From contig NZ_AUGI01000025.1 of NCBI RefSeq assembly GCF_000422585.1, forward strand, positions 62,001-126,000: a stretch of 64,000 bases of DNA, in the 5' to 3' direction. A program made the translations under genes and the position numbers. Shown in pieces: positions 25,204-34,380 of the stretch (positions are counted from its first letter, which is position 1; each line of letters opens with the position of its first letter). The notes under the pieces are model-generated. The model saw nothing but the letters and a program-made list of their open reading frames with translations, searched no databases and was not told the DNA's origin. This DNA comes from Hugenholtzia roseola DSM 9546. GTDB lineage: Bacteria > Bacteroidota > Bacteroidia > Cytophagales > Bernardetiaceae.

Positions 25204-27387
25204 ATGGCTATTCTTCGTTTTCGCGCTATCGAGGCTGCACAAAACCGCCACGAACAAACCGTAACGCCGCCTGCTTCCAAGATTTCCGACTACTTCGGGG
25301 TCAATGTTTTTGATAGAAAGACCATGAAAGCCTATCTTTCGCCGAGTAGTTTTAAAAAGTTGGAGGCAGCCATTGAAAAAGGTGAAAAAATAGACGGCTC
25401 ACTTGCCGATACCGTAGCCTCCGCCATGAAAAGTTGGGCAATAGAGCGCGGTGCGACACACTTTACACACTGGTTTCACCCTTTGCGCGGCAGCACCGCT
25501 GAAAAACACGACTCTTTTTTCCGCTTAGATAGCGAAGGCAGAGCCATAGAAGAATTTAAAGGCACAACCTTAGTGCAGCAAGAACCCGATGCCTCGTCTT
25601 TCCCCAACGGCGGGATTCGCAACACCTTCGAGGCACGCGGATACAGTGCTTGGGACCCCTCCTCGCCTGCTTTTTTGGTAGAAAGTGGCGGCGGCAAAAC
25701 GCTTTGTATTCCTTCTATTTTTGTCGCTTACACAGGCGAAGCTTTAGATACAAAAGCTCCGCTGCTAAAATCTTTGGAACTATTGAGCAAGTCGGCTTCG
25801 GCAGTTTGTCGTTTTTTCGATAAAAACGTAACGAAAGTAACCGCCACTTTGGGCATAGAACAAGAATTTTTCCTCATCGATAAAGCCCTCTACATGGCGC
25901 GTCCCGATTTGATGCTTTCAGGCAGAACCCTTTTCGGACATAGCCCTGCACGCGGACAGCAACTCGAAGACCATTACTTCGGCTCGATTCCTGCACGTAT
26001 CAAAGCCTTTATGCAAGACTTTGAAATTGAGGCACTTAAATTGGGTATTCCCATCACGACCCACCACAACGAAGTTGCGCCTGCTCAATTTGAATGCGCC
26101 CCCGTTTTCGAGGAAGTCAATGTAGCGATAGACCACAATATGCTGCTGATGGACACCATGAGCCGCGTAGCGGATAGGCACAATTTTAGGGTACTTTTTC
26201 ACGAAAAACCCTTTCAAGGAGTCAATGGAAGCGGCAAACACAATAACTGGTCTATGCAGACCAACACAGGCAAAAACCTGCTTTCGCCTACCAACAAACC
26301 CAAAGACAACCTACAATTTCTCGCCTTTTTTGTCAATACCATCAAAGCCGTTCATGTCTATTCCGACCTATTGCGGGCAAGTATCGCCTCTGACGCAAAT
26401 GAGTATCGCTTGGGCGCAAATGAAGCTCCGCCTGCCATTATTTCGGTCTTTATCGGCGAACAGCTCACGCGCGTTTTGGAGGAATTAGAAAATAATGCGA
26501 CCGTACAAATTGGCAAAGGCGACAATATGTACATGAAGTTGGGCATCGATAAAATTCCACCTATCCTTTTAGACAACACCGACCGCAACCGCACCTCGCC
26601 TTTTGCCTTTACAGGTAACAAGTTCGAATTTAGAGCCGTTGGTTCGTCTGCCAATTCAGCCCTTCCAATGACGACGCTCAATACGATTGTCGCCAATCAG
26701 CTTCAAGTCTTTCACACCGAAGTAGAAGCAGCCGTAGAAAAAGGCGAAAAGTTGGAATTAGCCATTATCAATATCCTGCGCCGCTACATTACGGAAAGCA
26801 AAGCCATTCGCTTCGAAGGCAATAATTACAGCGAAGAATGGAAACAAGAAGCCCAAAAACGCGGACTTTCCAATTATCGTAGCACCTATGACGCATTGCA
26901 AGCCGCCATGAGCGAACACTGCAAGGAGGTTTTTGTAAAAAATGGCATCTTTACAGAAGTGGAAATGGAGGCACGCCATGAAATCCAACTCGAAAAATAC
27001 GCCCAGCAAATCCAAATCGAGTCGCGACTTTTGGGCGACCTTGCCATGAATAATATCGTACCTTCGGCAATCGCCTACCAGCAAAGACTTTTGGAAACTA
27101 TCAGCCAGATGCGCCAAATCGGTTTGGAAAGCGAAACCGAAGTAATGGTCGATACCGTCCGCCGTATTGCCAAGCATGTAACTTTGATAACGCACAAAGT
27201 CAAGGCAATGATTAACGCCCGAAAAGATGCCAATGCGCTCGATGTGGCGGAATCGGCGAAGGCTTATAGCCAAATCATCAAGCCTTATTTTGACGAAATT
27301 CGTTATAGCATCGATAAGTTGGAACTTCTGATAGATGACGAACTTTGGAAGATGCCCAAATATCGTGAATTGCTATTTATTAGATAG
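25204..27387 (+). CDS. glnN: Glutamine synthetase type III
   Basis: A 727-residue GSIII, the long dodecameric form found in Bacteroidota and some cyanobacteria. It joins ammonia to glutamate using ATP, the main ammonia entry step. Diagnostic stretches are HWFHPLRGSTAEKHDSF, VTATLGIEQEFFLID (active-site Glu), ITTHHNEVAPAQFE, GVNGSGKHNNWSM, EYRLGANEAPPAIISVFIG and DRNRTSPFAFTGNKFEFRA. The length and these motifs exclude GSI. It has its own consensus promoter and ends before a repeat-rich gap. No GlnB or ammonium transporter gene is nearby. A frame of 171 codons on the opposite strand inside it is judged spurious. Confidence 0.97.
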   Translation: MAILRFRAIEAAQNRHEQTVTPPASKISDYFGVNVFDRKTMKAYLSPSSFKKLEAAIEKGEKIDGSLADTVASAMKSWAIERGATHFTHWFHPLRGSTAEKHDSFFRLDSEGRAIEEFKGTTLVQQEPDASSFPNGGIRNTFEARGYSAWDPSSPAFLVESGGGKTLCIPSIFVAYTGEALDTKAPLLKSLELLSKSASAVCRFFDKNVTKVTATLGIEQEFFLIDKALYMARPDLMLSGRTLFGHSPARGQQLEDHYFGSIPARIKAFMQDFEIEALKLGIPITTHHNEVAPAQFECAPVFEEVNVAIDHNMLLMDTMSRVADRHNFRVLFHEKPFQGVNGSGKHNNWSMQTNTGKNLLSPTNKPKDNLQFLAFFVNTIKAVHVYSDLLRASIASDANEYRLGANEAPPAIISVFIGEQLTRVLEELENNATVQIGKGDNMYMKLGIDKIPPILLDNTDRNRTSPFAFTGNKFEFRAVGSSANSALPMTTLNTIVANQLQVFHTEVEAAVEKGEKLELAIINILRRYITESKAIRFEGNNYSEEWKQEAQKRGLSNYRSTYDALQAAMSEHCKEVFVKNGIFTEVEMEARHEIQLEKYAQQIQIESRLLGDLAMNNIVPSAIAYQQRLLETISQMRQIGLESETEVMVDTVRRIAKHVTLITHKVKAMINARKDANALDVAESAKAYSQIIKPYFDEIRYSIDKLELLIDDELWKMPKYRELLFIR

Positions 27388-27450
27388 TTTTTTAGCATAA
27401 AAAGCCTGCAAAGTTTTAAAATCGTATCGATAAACAAACCCTAAGTGTCT

Positions 27451-27855
27451 GGCGTTGTTACAACGATAAAAGCCTTAAATGCACCCCACCCCAAACCCCT
27501 CCCCCAAAGGGAGGGGCTTTGATATGGTATCATTTTTTTATGCGAGCATAAAAAAATGATTTGGTTTTCGAACCCTCCCCTATGGGGGGAGGGCAGGGCA
27601 GTAATGTTAAGTTCTGTAAAAAGCCTTATTTTGTCAAAGTTTTGTCAAATTTGACACGAAATAAAATTTGGACTGACCCCTATTTTTGGGTCTGAAAATC
27701 CTTTTTTATTTCAATCTCACTGCGGACAAGGCAGTGCCTTGTCCCTACATTTGCATTTGATTTTTAGAATTTAACATCACTGGAGGGCAGGGTGGGGGTT
27801 CAGGTGATTTGCGCGAAGCACAAAACCCCGTTTTTTGACTTTCTGACCGTTGTAA
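27451..27855. repeat. Outer palindromic repeat with nested MITE (copy B)
   Basis: Starts GGCGTTGTTACAACG and ends in CCGTTGTAACA, an eroded inverse of the start. It contains three strong hairpins: CCCCTCCC/GGGAGGGG, ATCATTTTTTTATG/CATAAAAAAATGAT around CGAG, and CCCTCCCC/GGGGGAGGG. The MITE at 27599-27782 is inserted just after the third hairpin. Its outer arms match those of the copy at 9415-9714, in the opposite orientation. Confidence 0.75.
27599..27782 (+). mobile_element. MITE copy with exact 10-bp target duplication, nested
   Basis: 184 bp, left end CAGTAATGTTAAGTTCTG, right end (reverse complement) CAGTGATGTTAAATTCTA, central palindrome GGACAAGGCAGTGCCTTGTCC. The 10-mer GAGGGCAGGG flanks it exactly on both sides (27589-27598 and 27783-27792). 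The target lies inside an outer repeat unit. Confidence 0.9.
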
Positions 27856-27894
27856 CAGACCCTAAGTGTCTTGAAGAAACTTAGGGTCTGTTTT
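27854..27894 (+). terminator. Hairpin with T-run (CCCTAAG family)
   Basis: CAGACCCTAAGT pairs with ACTTAGGGTCTG around a 13-nt loop and is followed by six T residues on the plus strand. It could end read-through from glnN, although it lies 470 bp downstream. Confidence 0.65.
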
Positions 27895-27985
27895 TTAAAT
27901 ACAGCATTTTATTTCAACCCAAATTCGGACAATACAGCATCTTACCCTGCAAAGTAGCGCGAAGCATAATGCCTTGTCCTGCGTT
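27895..27985 (+). repeat. Degenerate right half of the MITE
   Basis: TTTTATTTCAACCCAAATTCGGACAA and ATGCCTTGTCCTGCGTTG recall the MITE core, with a 30-bp insertion in the palindrome. Same orientation as all other copies. Confidence 0.45.
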
Positions 27986-27987
27986 GT

Positions 27988-28626
27988 TTAGTCTAAAAAG
28001 TGCGCCTCAATTTTTTGCAAGGTTTCCGAAATGTTGGGGGCGCGTAGCGGTTCGCCAAGTGCCTTAAAGTCCCATTTTCCGTTTTCTTTGCGCCACATCT
28101 TTCCCATGAGCATGGCAGTATGTCCGCCAAAAGCCGCTTCCGCCGACAAATTGAAGGTAGCCAAGACCTGCCTTATATCTTGCGGCGTTCCTTCGTAGAT
28201 TCTAATTTTAGAGTAGGGAATGTCGGCAAAATCCTGCCCCAAATAAGAGTTGATGAAAAAGACCATTTTGGCTACCTGCATGGAAAGTTTAGACAATGAA
28301 ATTTCTATCACTTCATTATCGTAGTCATCTTCTACACTATCGCCACTTCTATCGTCGCCACTGTGTCGGATAGCCCCGTCGCTGGAAGTGAGATTTTTAA
28401 AATAAATCGTTTCCAAATAGCGATTATTGCCATCATAAAGGGCAACGCTGCCATCTAAATCTACCGATTCGTCGGAGGAAAGCAAGCCAAAAAAGCTCTT
28501 TTTCTTGATTTTGCCCCAATTGATGCCAATACAAATATTTTGCAGCGCACTGCCCTCTTTTTCCAAAGAGATGCGGCTTCCTTTGGAAAGATTGATGCCC
28601 GTTTTTTTGTTTAGCGAAATGCTCAT
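27988..28626 (-). CDS. TerD family protein 1
   Basis: A 212-residue cytoplasmic protein of the TerD/TerE/CABP family. It opens MSISLNKKTGINLSKGS, followed by the family core ICIGINWGKI, DLDGSVALYDGNN and the calcium-binding acidic loop HSGDDRSGDS...DNEVIEISL. TerD domains bind Ca2+ and are linked to tellurite resistance, phage resistance and stress signalling. The ATG at 28626 matches the usual N-terminus; the frame is open to 28710. It lies 143 bp after a second TerD gene on the same strand, so the two are probably one operon. Confidence 0.9.
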   Translation of the reverse strand: MSISLNKKTGINLSKGSRISLEKEGSALQNICIGINWGKIKKKSFFGLLSSDESVDLDGSVALYDGNNRYLETIYFKNLTSSDGAIRHSGDDRSGDSVEDDYDNEVIEISLSKLSMQVAKMVFFINSYLGQDFADIPYSKIRIYEGTPQDIRQVLATFNLSAEAAFGGHTAMLMGKMWRKENGKWDFKALGEPLRAPNISETLQKIEAHFLD

Positions 28627-28769
28627 AGTAAAGAGATTAAAAAGTGAGAAGTAAAGTTTGTGAATAGCTTTGGAGCAGGGACTTTTTCTATGCAAATGCC
28701 TGATTTTCAATGGCTTACCAAGATTCTGCCCTCTGTTTAAGCTGGCTCACAAACGCAACAAAAGACCTA

Positions 28770-29330
28770 CTACGCATATTTATCCACAAAACCTTGTAAG
28801 CCGTTCTGATTGCCAATGCCAAGGGCAGTAAAGTGCCAATCCTGATTTTGTAGGGTCAGTTTGCCAAATTCCATGTCGGTGTATTGCGTAAAATCTTGGT
28901 CTAAATCATAGCGCAAAATCTCGCGGTTGTTTTCCACATCTACAATGCGGATATAGGCATTTTGAAGCAAGCCAAAATGGTGGCGGCGGGCTTGCGCCTC
29001 GTGTATGGTAACGACAAAAAGAATTTCGCTCACTTGGGGACTCACTAAGGCAAGATTTGCCAAAATCATTTCGTCGTCGCCCTCGTCATCGCCTGTGCGA
29101 TTATCGCCTGTGTGTTGCACCGAACCGTCGGGCGATTTGAGATTGTTGTAAAAAACGAAAAACTCGTCCGCAGGCAGTTTGCCCGAACTACCCAACATAA
29201 ACACAGAAACGTCTAAATCCATCTTTGCCTGTGAGGACATTTCCCAACCCAAACCGACCAAAATTTTTTTGAGCGCGGGTTCGCTTTTAGAAAGATTAAA
29301 AGAGTTGCCTTTTTTCAAAGAAATTGCCAT
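28770..29330 (-). CDS. TerD family protein 2
   Basis: A 186-residue TerD-domain protein: MAISLKKGNSFNLSKSEPAL, KILVGLGWEMSS, MDLDVSVFMLG, then the acidic calcium-binding loop HTGDNRTGDDEGDDEMILA and the C-terminal FTQYTDMEFGKLTLQNQDWHFTALG. All the canonical Ca2+-binding residues are present, more complete than in the neighbouring TerD protein. Members form membrane-edge stress complexes with TerC, TerB and phosphoribosyltransferase-like partners. None of these partner genes is in the window, so the pair looks like a reduced ter locus. Confidence 0.92.
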   Translation of the reverse strand: MAISLKKGNSFNLSKSEPALKKILVGLGWEMSSQAKMDLDVSVFMLGSSGKLPADEFFVFYNNLKSPDGSVQHTGDNRTGDDEGDDEMILANLALVSPQVSEILFVVTIHEAQARRHHFGLLQNAYIRIVDVENNREILRYDLDQDFTQYTDMEFGKLTLQNQDWHFTALGIGNQNGLQGFVDKYA

Positions 29331-29540
29331 TTTGATAGTAAAATTAAAAAATAAACAATTAAGGTTTAGACTTTTGTTTGTATTTCAATTCAGAAACAGA
29401 AGCCTGCACCGCTTTAAAAGTACGAAAAAAATTTTGAAAAGATACCCGAAAAGGAAAAAAACAGGGAAAGAATAGAGAAAAATTTGTTTTTTTCCCAACC
29501 TTGTTACCACGTTCAGAAAGTCAATCTAATTAGAAAAATC

Positions 29541-29579
29541 CTTAGCTTTACTAATTTTTTGAAGATTAGTAAAGCTAAG
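29541..29579. terminator. 15-bp hairpin after pheT
   Basis: CTTAGCTTTACTAAT pairs perfectly with ATTAGTAAAGCTAAG around a 9-nt loop, 12 bp past the pheT stop; on the minus strand it is followed by GGATTTTTC. Confidence 0.7.
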
Positions 29580-29591
29580 TAGTTAAAAAGT

Positions 29592-32039
29592 CTATTTTCT
29601 AATTAAAGCATCTGCTTCTTTTTCAAAAGCAAGCATTAACTTGTTCATTGTTTTTTCTATGGTTTGCTCGTCTAAGGTTTTGTCTTGGTCTTGGAGAATG
29701 AAGCGAAGGGCGTATGCTTTTTTATCGGCATCGATGCGCTCCCCTTCATAGACATCAAAGACACCAACCTCTTGCAAAAGTTTTCGTTCAGTGCGCTTGG
29801 CAATATTCTCTAAGGTCTGAAACGAAATATTTTTAGCAACAACCAAAGAAAGGTCGCGACGCACCGAAGGGAAACGCGAAATTTCTTGATACGTTTTCTT
29901 TTCGTTGTGATTTTTGATGAGCCATTCCCAATTTAGGTCGGCATAAAAAACATCAACATTTAAGTCTGCTAATTTACAGACCTTTCTTTTAACTAATCCC
30001 AATCGCACAATAGGCTCAAAGTCGTCTTTGCCCTTGCGTTTGCCCAACTCCAAACCGTATTGAAAATAAAGGTCGTCTGTTAGGGTTCTTTGTTCTAAAC
30101 CTTTGATATTCAGTAGGTTTAAAATTTTAGAAGCAAGCTCTCCCAAATCATAAAAGTCTGCTTTTTTCGCTTTTTCACGCCAAGACTCCACGCCTTTATT
30201 GCCCGATAGCCAAATTGCCAAGCGTTCTGCTTCTACATATTTGTTTTTTCCTTCGGGCGCAGTGTGTTTTTGGTAGAATTTTCCAAATTCAAAGGCTGCT
30301 ATATCTTGCACCCCTCGATTTTGATTGCGTTTGATGCTTTCCAAGCCACCAAAAAGCAAATCTTGTCGCATTACATCTAAATCTTCACTTAGATAATTCA
30401 GAATAACAACGTCTTTTGAATCTATTTGCAGGGCTTTGCTATATTTGGAGCTGGTTAGCGAATTGTTCATCATTTCACTCAAACCTGCCCCCACTAAAAG
30501 TTGGCTCACCTGCTGACGCAATAAATGTGCATCTGGTTTGGCAAAGGCAGCAACAAAATCAGTGCGCGGTGTTTGAGAAAATGCAATATTATTTAAACCA
30601 TAGACACGCAAAACCTCCTCAGCAATATCAGCAGGCTGCAATACATCTACGCGATAAGGCGGTACGGATACTTTAAAATCTGTGTCGGTTTTTTCTATGA
30701 CCTCAATTTCAAGGCTTTCTAAAATATCAAAAATGAGTTCTTTTTCCAAACTATTTCCGATAATCTTATCCAAATAATCATACCTAACAGAAAAGACGGC
30801 ATTTTCTATTTTTTGCGGATAGAAATCTGTAATTTCGGAGCTAATCTTACCCGAAGCAATTTCTTCAATCAACAAAGCGGCATATTTGAGCGGATATAAA
30901 ACATTGTTGATATCTGCACCACGCGAAAAACGGAAAGAAGCATCTGTAAATAAATCGTGATGCTTGGCACTACGGCGAATATAGGTAGGATTGAAATAAG
31001 CACTTTCTAAAAAGATGCGCGTTGTGCTTTCGGTTACGCCCGAATCAAACCCTCCAAAAATACCGCCTAAACAAAGTGGCTTTTGGTTGCCGTCGCAAAT
31101 CATCAAATCGGTATCGCTAAGTTTGCGCTCAACTTCGTCTAAGGTCTTGAAAGTTGTATCTTTTGGGAGAGTCGTTACAATGATTTTATTGCCTGCAATT
31201 TTATCAGCATCAAAAGCGTGCAGCGGCTGTCCGAAGGCGTGCAGCACATAGTTGGTAATATCCACTACGTTATTGATAGGGCGCACGCCAATCGCTTGTA
31301 GTGCCTGTTTGAGCCAATCGGGAGAGGGCGCAACCTTAACTTCTGTAAGTGTAAGTCCTGCGTAACGCGGTGCGGCTTCTGAATTTTTTACTTCTATTTC
31401 TATTTTAAAATCTGTATTTTTAGGCTTGAAACTTTCTACCGAAGGGCGGCAAAGTTCTCTTTTCAAACGCGCCTTCAAATCGCGTGCTACGCCATAGTGT
31501 GAGGCGGCATCAATTCTATTGGGCGTTAGTCCGATAGTGAAAACGGTATCGCTTTCCACTTCTAAAACGGTAGCGGCAGGGCTGCCATTGGGCGCGTCTG
31601 TCTGCAAAACCATAATTCCTTCGTGCGAATGTCCCAAACCGATTTCATCTTCGGCGCAAATCATACCTTCGGACACTGCCCCTCTGATTTTCCCTTTTTT
31701 AATTTTCAAAGGCTCGCCCTCTGTTGGATAAAGCGTTGCGCCTACGGTTGCGACAATGACTTTCTGCCCTGCCGCTACATTGGGCGCACCACAAACGATA
31801 GAGAGCGGATTTTCTGCTCCTATATCTACTGTTGTAAGTTTGAGTTTGTCAGCGTCGGGGTGCTTTTCACAAGTCAGAACCTGCCCTACCACCAATCCTT
31901 CCAAACCACCTTTTACCGTTTCATAGGTTTCTATCGCCTCTACTTCTAAGCCTAATTCGGTAAGATAAGCCTCTAATTCTTGTGGCGTTTTATCTGATAG
32001 GGCTATATATTTTTGGAGCCATTTTAAGGAAATATTCAT
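29592..32039 (-). CDS. pheT: Phenylalanine-tRNA ligase beta subunit
   Basis: PheT forms the alpha2-beta2 phenylalanyl-tRNA synthetase with PheS, charging tRNA-Phe. The 815 residues match the normal length. Domains in order: start MNISLKWLQKYIAL, tRNA-binding EMAP-like domain (about 40-155, VVGQVLTCEKHPDADKLKLTTVDIG), B3/B4 editing domain (SHYGVARDLKARLKRELCRPSV, NVVDITNYVLHAFGQPLHAFDADKI), B5 domain, the catalytic-like core, and the C-terminal FDX-ACB domain (RFPSVRRDLSLVVAKNISF to ALRFILQDQDKTLDEQTIEK). pheS is not adjacent. The gene is monocistronic. Confidence 0.97.
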   Translation of the reverse strand: MNISLKWLQKYIALSDKTPQELEAYLTELGLEVEAIETYETVKGGLEGLVVGQVLTCEKHPDADKLKLTTVDIGAENPLSIVCGAPNVAAGQKVIVATVGATLYPTEGEPLKIKKGKIRGAVSEGMICAEDEIGLGHSHEGIMVLQTDAPNGSPAATVLEVESDTVFTIGLTPNRIDAASHYGVARDLKARLKRELCRPSVESFKPKNTDFKIEIEVKNSEAAPRYAGLTLTEVKVAPSPDWLKQALQAIGVRPINNVVDITNYVLHAFGQPLHAFDADKIAGNKIIVTTLPKDTTFKTLDEVERKLSDTDLMICDGNQKPLCLGGIFGGFDSGVTESTTRIFLESAYFNPTYIRRSAKHHDLFTDASFRFSRGADINNVLYPLKYAALLIEEIASGKISSEITDFYPQKIENAVFSVRYDYLDKIIGNSLEKELIFDILESLEIEVIEKTDTDFKVSVPPYRVDVLQPADIAEEVLRVYGLNNIAFSQTPRTDFVAAFAKPDAHLLRQQVSQLLVGAGLSEMMNNSLTSSKYSKALQIDSKDVVILNYLSEDLDVMRQDLLFGGLESIKRNQNRGVQDIAAFEFGKFYQKHTAPEGKNKYVEAERLAIWLSGNKGVESWREKAKKADFYDLGELASKILNLLNIKGLEQRTLTDDLYFQYGLELGKRKGKDDFEPIVRLGLVKRKVCKLADLNVDVFYADLNWEWLIKNHNEKKTYQEISRFPSVRRDLSLVVAKNISFQTLENIAKRTERKLLQEVGVFDVYEGERIDADKKAYALRFILQDQDKTLDEQTIEKTMNKLMLAFEKEADALIRK

Positions 32040-32619
32040 AAAAAGAATGTTGCAATTTTCAAAGGGTTAGTGAAAAACAAAAGGCAGAGCTTTTCGAAGC
32101 AGCAAGAAATTGGCAACTCCTAAGCGGCTTTACTTTTGCGCCTTCAAAACTATGAATTTTTTAGCAAATCACAAAAGTTTGGCTAAGTTTGGCTTAGAAG
32201 GCTATGGCGCACTGGGTTGTAAGTTTCGCCTTTTTCGGCTGTTTTTGGTCTATGTAAGAAAAAGCAGAGAAGTTTAAAAAAATAGGCACAAATGCGAAAA
32301 ATTGTCCGCTTAAACGTTTCCAACTACTAAAAAGTTTCCTTCCTACGCCTATTTTTTGCTTTCAGCGCGTCTTTTTTTATTAGAATCCGTACCTTAGCTA
32401 TATTAAAGTCGTGTGAAATTGAAAAATTGTGTTCGGAAACACCCGCAGGGGAGAAGTTTTTGCGAGGTGCAAAATCTCACAGCAGCAAAATCTTAACAAA
32501 AAAGTGCAAGATGCGCCTTTCAAACGCCCGCTACCAACTGCCTTTTCAGATTATCGCGTTCAAATTATCTCTTTCAAATTATCATCAATTATTATTCATT
32601 GAACTTTTCTTTTAATCTT
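32040..32619. other. 580-bp divergent intergenic region
   Basis: Lies between the divergent pheT and histidine kinase genes. It is AT-rich and should hold both promoters. A short hairpin GTGTTCGGAAACAC lies at about 32427-32440. I see no gene and no recognised riboswitch or T-box; a leader RNA in front of pheT is possible but not supported. Confidence 0.35.
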
Positions 32620-34278
32620 ATGAATACTTCTAATAAGAAACCTAACATAAAGACAGAAAGACGGTTTGAGTCAGATTTGCCTCAAAATTATACACAAATT
32701 CAAACAGAAATAGAAGACCTACTGGCAGCAAAAGCAGAATGTCATCAATGTCAGGCGATTCATTACACACAGATTTTGATGGAAAAAAACGCACTCATGG
32801 AAGCGATTGTAGAAAATAGCAATGATATGATGTTGGCTGTGGATAAAAATTTTACGCTTTTATTAGTAAATAAATCATACCAAAACTATTTTTACGAAAA
32901 CTATCATATTCAAGTAGAGGTAGGAAAAAACTTATTTTCCTTTTCACATCAAAATAGCCGCTCTGCCTATTGGCGACCCTACTATGAACGCGCCCTACAA
33001 GGTGAAGTTTTTAGTTTGATAGATAAAGTAATAGACAAAAATGGCTACCTACAAACCTTTGAAGTGCGTTTTAATCCTATTTTGATGGCGCAAAATGGCA
33101 CACAAGAAGTCGCAGGGGTTTCTGTTGTGATTCGCGACCTAAGCGAGCTAATTGCTCAACAAAGGCAGTTAGCAGATAATCAGAATTTATTAACTTCTAT
33201 TAGTCAGAATATTAGAGAAGGGATTTATAGAAGTAGTCCCAAATTTGGAGTCTATTATGCCAATCAAACCTTTTTAGAGATGTTTGGCTACGATTCTTTG
33301 GAAGATTTGCGCAAAAATTCGGCAAGCGGACTTTATTTCCTGCCCGAAGAGCGCGAGCGTATCGTTAAGAAGTTAGTAGAAAATACCATCTTTACCAACG
33401 TAGAAGTGCATTTTCGTAGGAAAGACGGCTCTCACTTCTGGGGCGAATTGAGCGGCATGACGAGCAAGGACACCGAAGGCAATATTTGGTTTGATGGCGC
33501 AATTCGCGACATCACAGAGCGTAAGAAATCGGAAGAAATCTTACATCTTCAAAATGAAGAACTTAGGAAAGTAAATCAAGAATTAGATAGATTTGTATAT
33601 AGTGCTTCTCACGATTTGCGTGCGCCGCTGATGTCTATTTTGGGCATTTTGGAACTTATCCGTTTGGATAGCGATTTGAGTGCAAAACCCAATGAGCGGG
33701 CATATTTGGAGATGATTGAAAAAAGTGTCAAAAAATTAGACCACCTTACGCGCGAAATTACGCACTATTCACGCAATACACGCTTAGAAATCAGGATAGA
33801 ACGCTTTTGCCTTGTCAAACTGATAGGAGAAGTTTTTGAAGAATTAGCCTATCTGCCTCAAAGCCCATTTATAGAAAAAAGCGTAGAAATAGTAGATGCA
33901 CCACAGGCAGCGGACTTCTGGGTTTGTAGTGATAGCAACCGTTTGCACAAAATATTAGTCAATCTTATTTCTAATGCCATTCATTATCACGACCTAAACA
34001 AAGAAAAACCTTACATCAAGATTCGCCTTCAAAAAACAACGCAGAGTTTCCTTATCGAAATTCAAGACAACGGGCGCGGCATCGAGCCTGCCTTACAACA
34101 ACAAGTTTTTGAAATGTTTTATCGCGCCTCACAAGATAGTCAGGGGTCAGGCTTGGGTTTGTATATCGTAAAAGAAACAATAGAAAAATTAAAAGGAAAA
34201 ATTACGCTTCAATCTGATATAAACATAGGCGCAACTTTCACGTTGGAGCTTCCACAAATGCCGCTGCTTGGCGATTAA
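32620..34278 (+). CDS. PAS-domain sensor histidine kinase
   Basis: A soluble hybrid-free sensor kinase of 552 residues. Two PAS domains: about 60-175 (IVENSNDMMLAVDKNFTLLLVN, ending VSVVIRDLSELI) and 190-305 (ITSISQNIREGIYRSSPKFG, VHFRRKDGSHFWGELSG, FDGAIRDITERKKSEE, a typical PAC end). A HisKA helix pair follows with phospho-acceptor His331 in YSASHDLRAPLMSILG. The HATPase domain has the N-box HKILVNLISNAIHY, G1 IQDNGRGIEP and G2 GSGLGLYIVKE. No transmembrane helix is present, so the input is cytoplasmic. No response regulator gene is adjacent (orphan kinase). The ATG at 32620 is chosen over a TTG at 32599. Confidence 0.92.
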   Translation: MNTSNKKPNIKTERRFESDLPQNYTQIQTEIEDLLAAKAECHQCQAIHYTQILMEKNALMEAIVENSNDMMLAVDKNFTLLLVNKSYQNYFYENYHIQVEVGKNLFSFSHQNSRSAYWRPYYERALQGEVFSLIDKVIDKNGYLQTFEVRFNPILMAQNGTQEVAGVSVVIRDLSELIAQQRQLADNQNLLTSISQNIREGIYRSSPKFGVYYANQTFLEMFGYDSLEDLRKNSASGLYFLPEERERIVKKLVENTIFTNVEVHFRRKDGSHFWGELSGMTSKDTEGNIWFDGAIRDITERKKSEEILHLQNEELRKVNQELDRFVYSASHDLRAPLMSILGILELIRLDSDLSAKPNERAYLEMIEKSVKKLDHLTREITHYSRNTRLEIRIERFCLVKLIGEVFEELAYLPQSPFIEKSVEIVDAPQAADFWVCSDSNRLHKILVNLISNAIHYHDLNKEKPYIKIRLQKTTQSFLIEIQDNGRGIEPALQQQVFEMFYRASQDSQGSGLGLYIVKETIEKLKGKITLQSDINIGATFTLELPQMPLLGD

Positions 34279-34347
34279 AATGAAAAAATGCGGCAGACTT
34301 GGGTAAGAATTGAAACGCACAGGCAGCCTTTGTTTTTCAAATAAAGC

Positions 34348-34355
34348 TATCTTTG
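34348..34355 (+). promoter_or_regulatory. -7 box of purC
   Basis: TATCTTTG, 25 bp upstream of the purC ATG. A TTTG lies 15 bp before it, closer than the usual 19-20 bp, so the -33 element is uncertain. The leader would be very short. Confidence 0.5.
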
Positions 34356-34380
34356 CAGCCAAAACCATACTGCTCAAAAC

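Noticed and set aside
26758-27273. Long open frame opposite to glnN
   Set aside because: It lies wholly inside the strongly conserved glnN gene, in antisense, and its product has no recognisable family feature.
27828-27986. GC-rich and palindromic tail after copy B as a separate RNA gene
   Set aside because: It is explained by the outer repeat arm, a terminator hairpin and a decayed MITE half.
32040-32619. A T-box or Phe-responsive leader upstream of pheT
   Set aside because: No T-box motif, no Phe-rich leader peptide and no terminator/antiterminator pair could be found on the minus strand.
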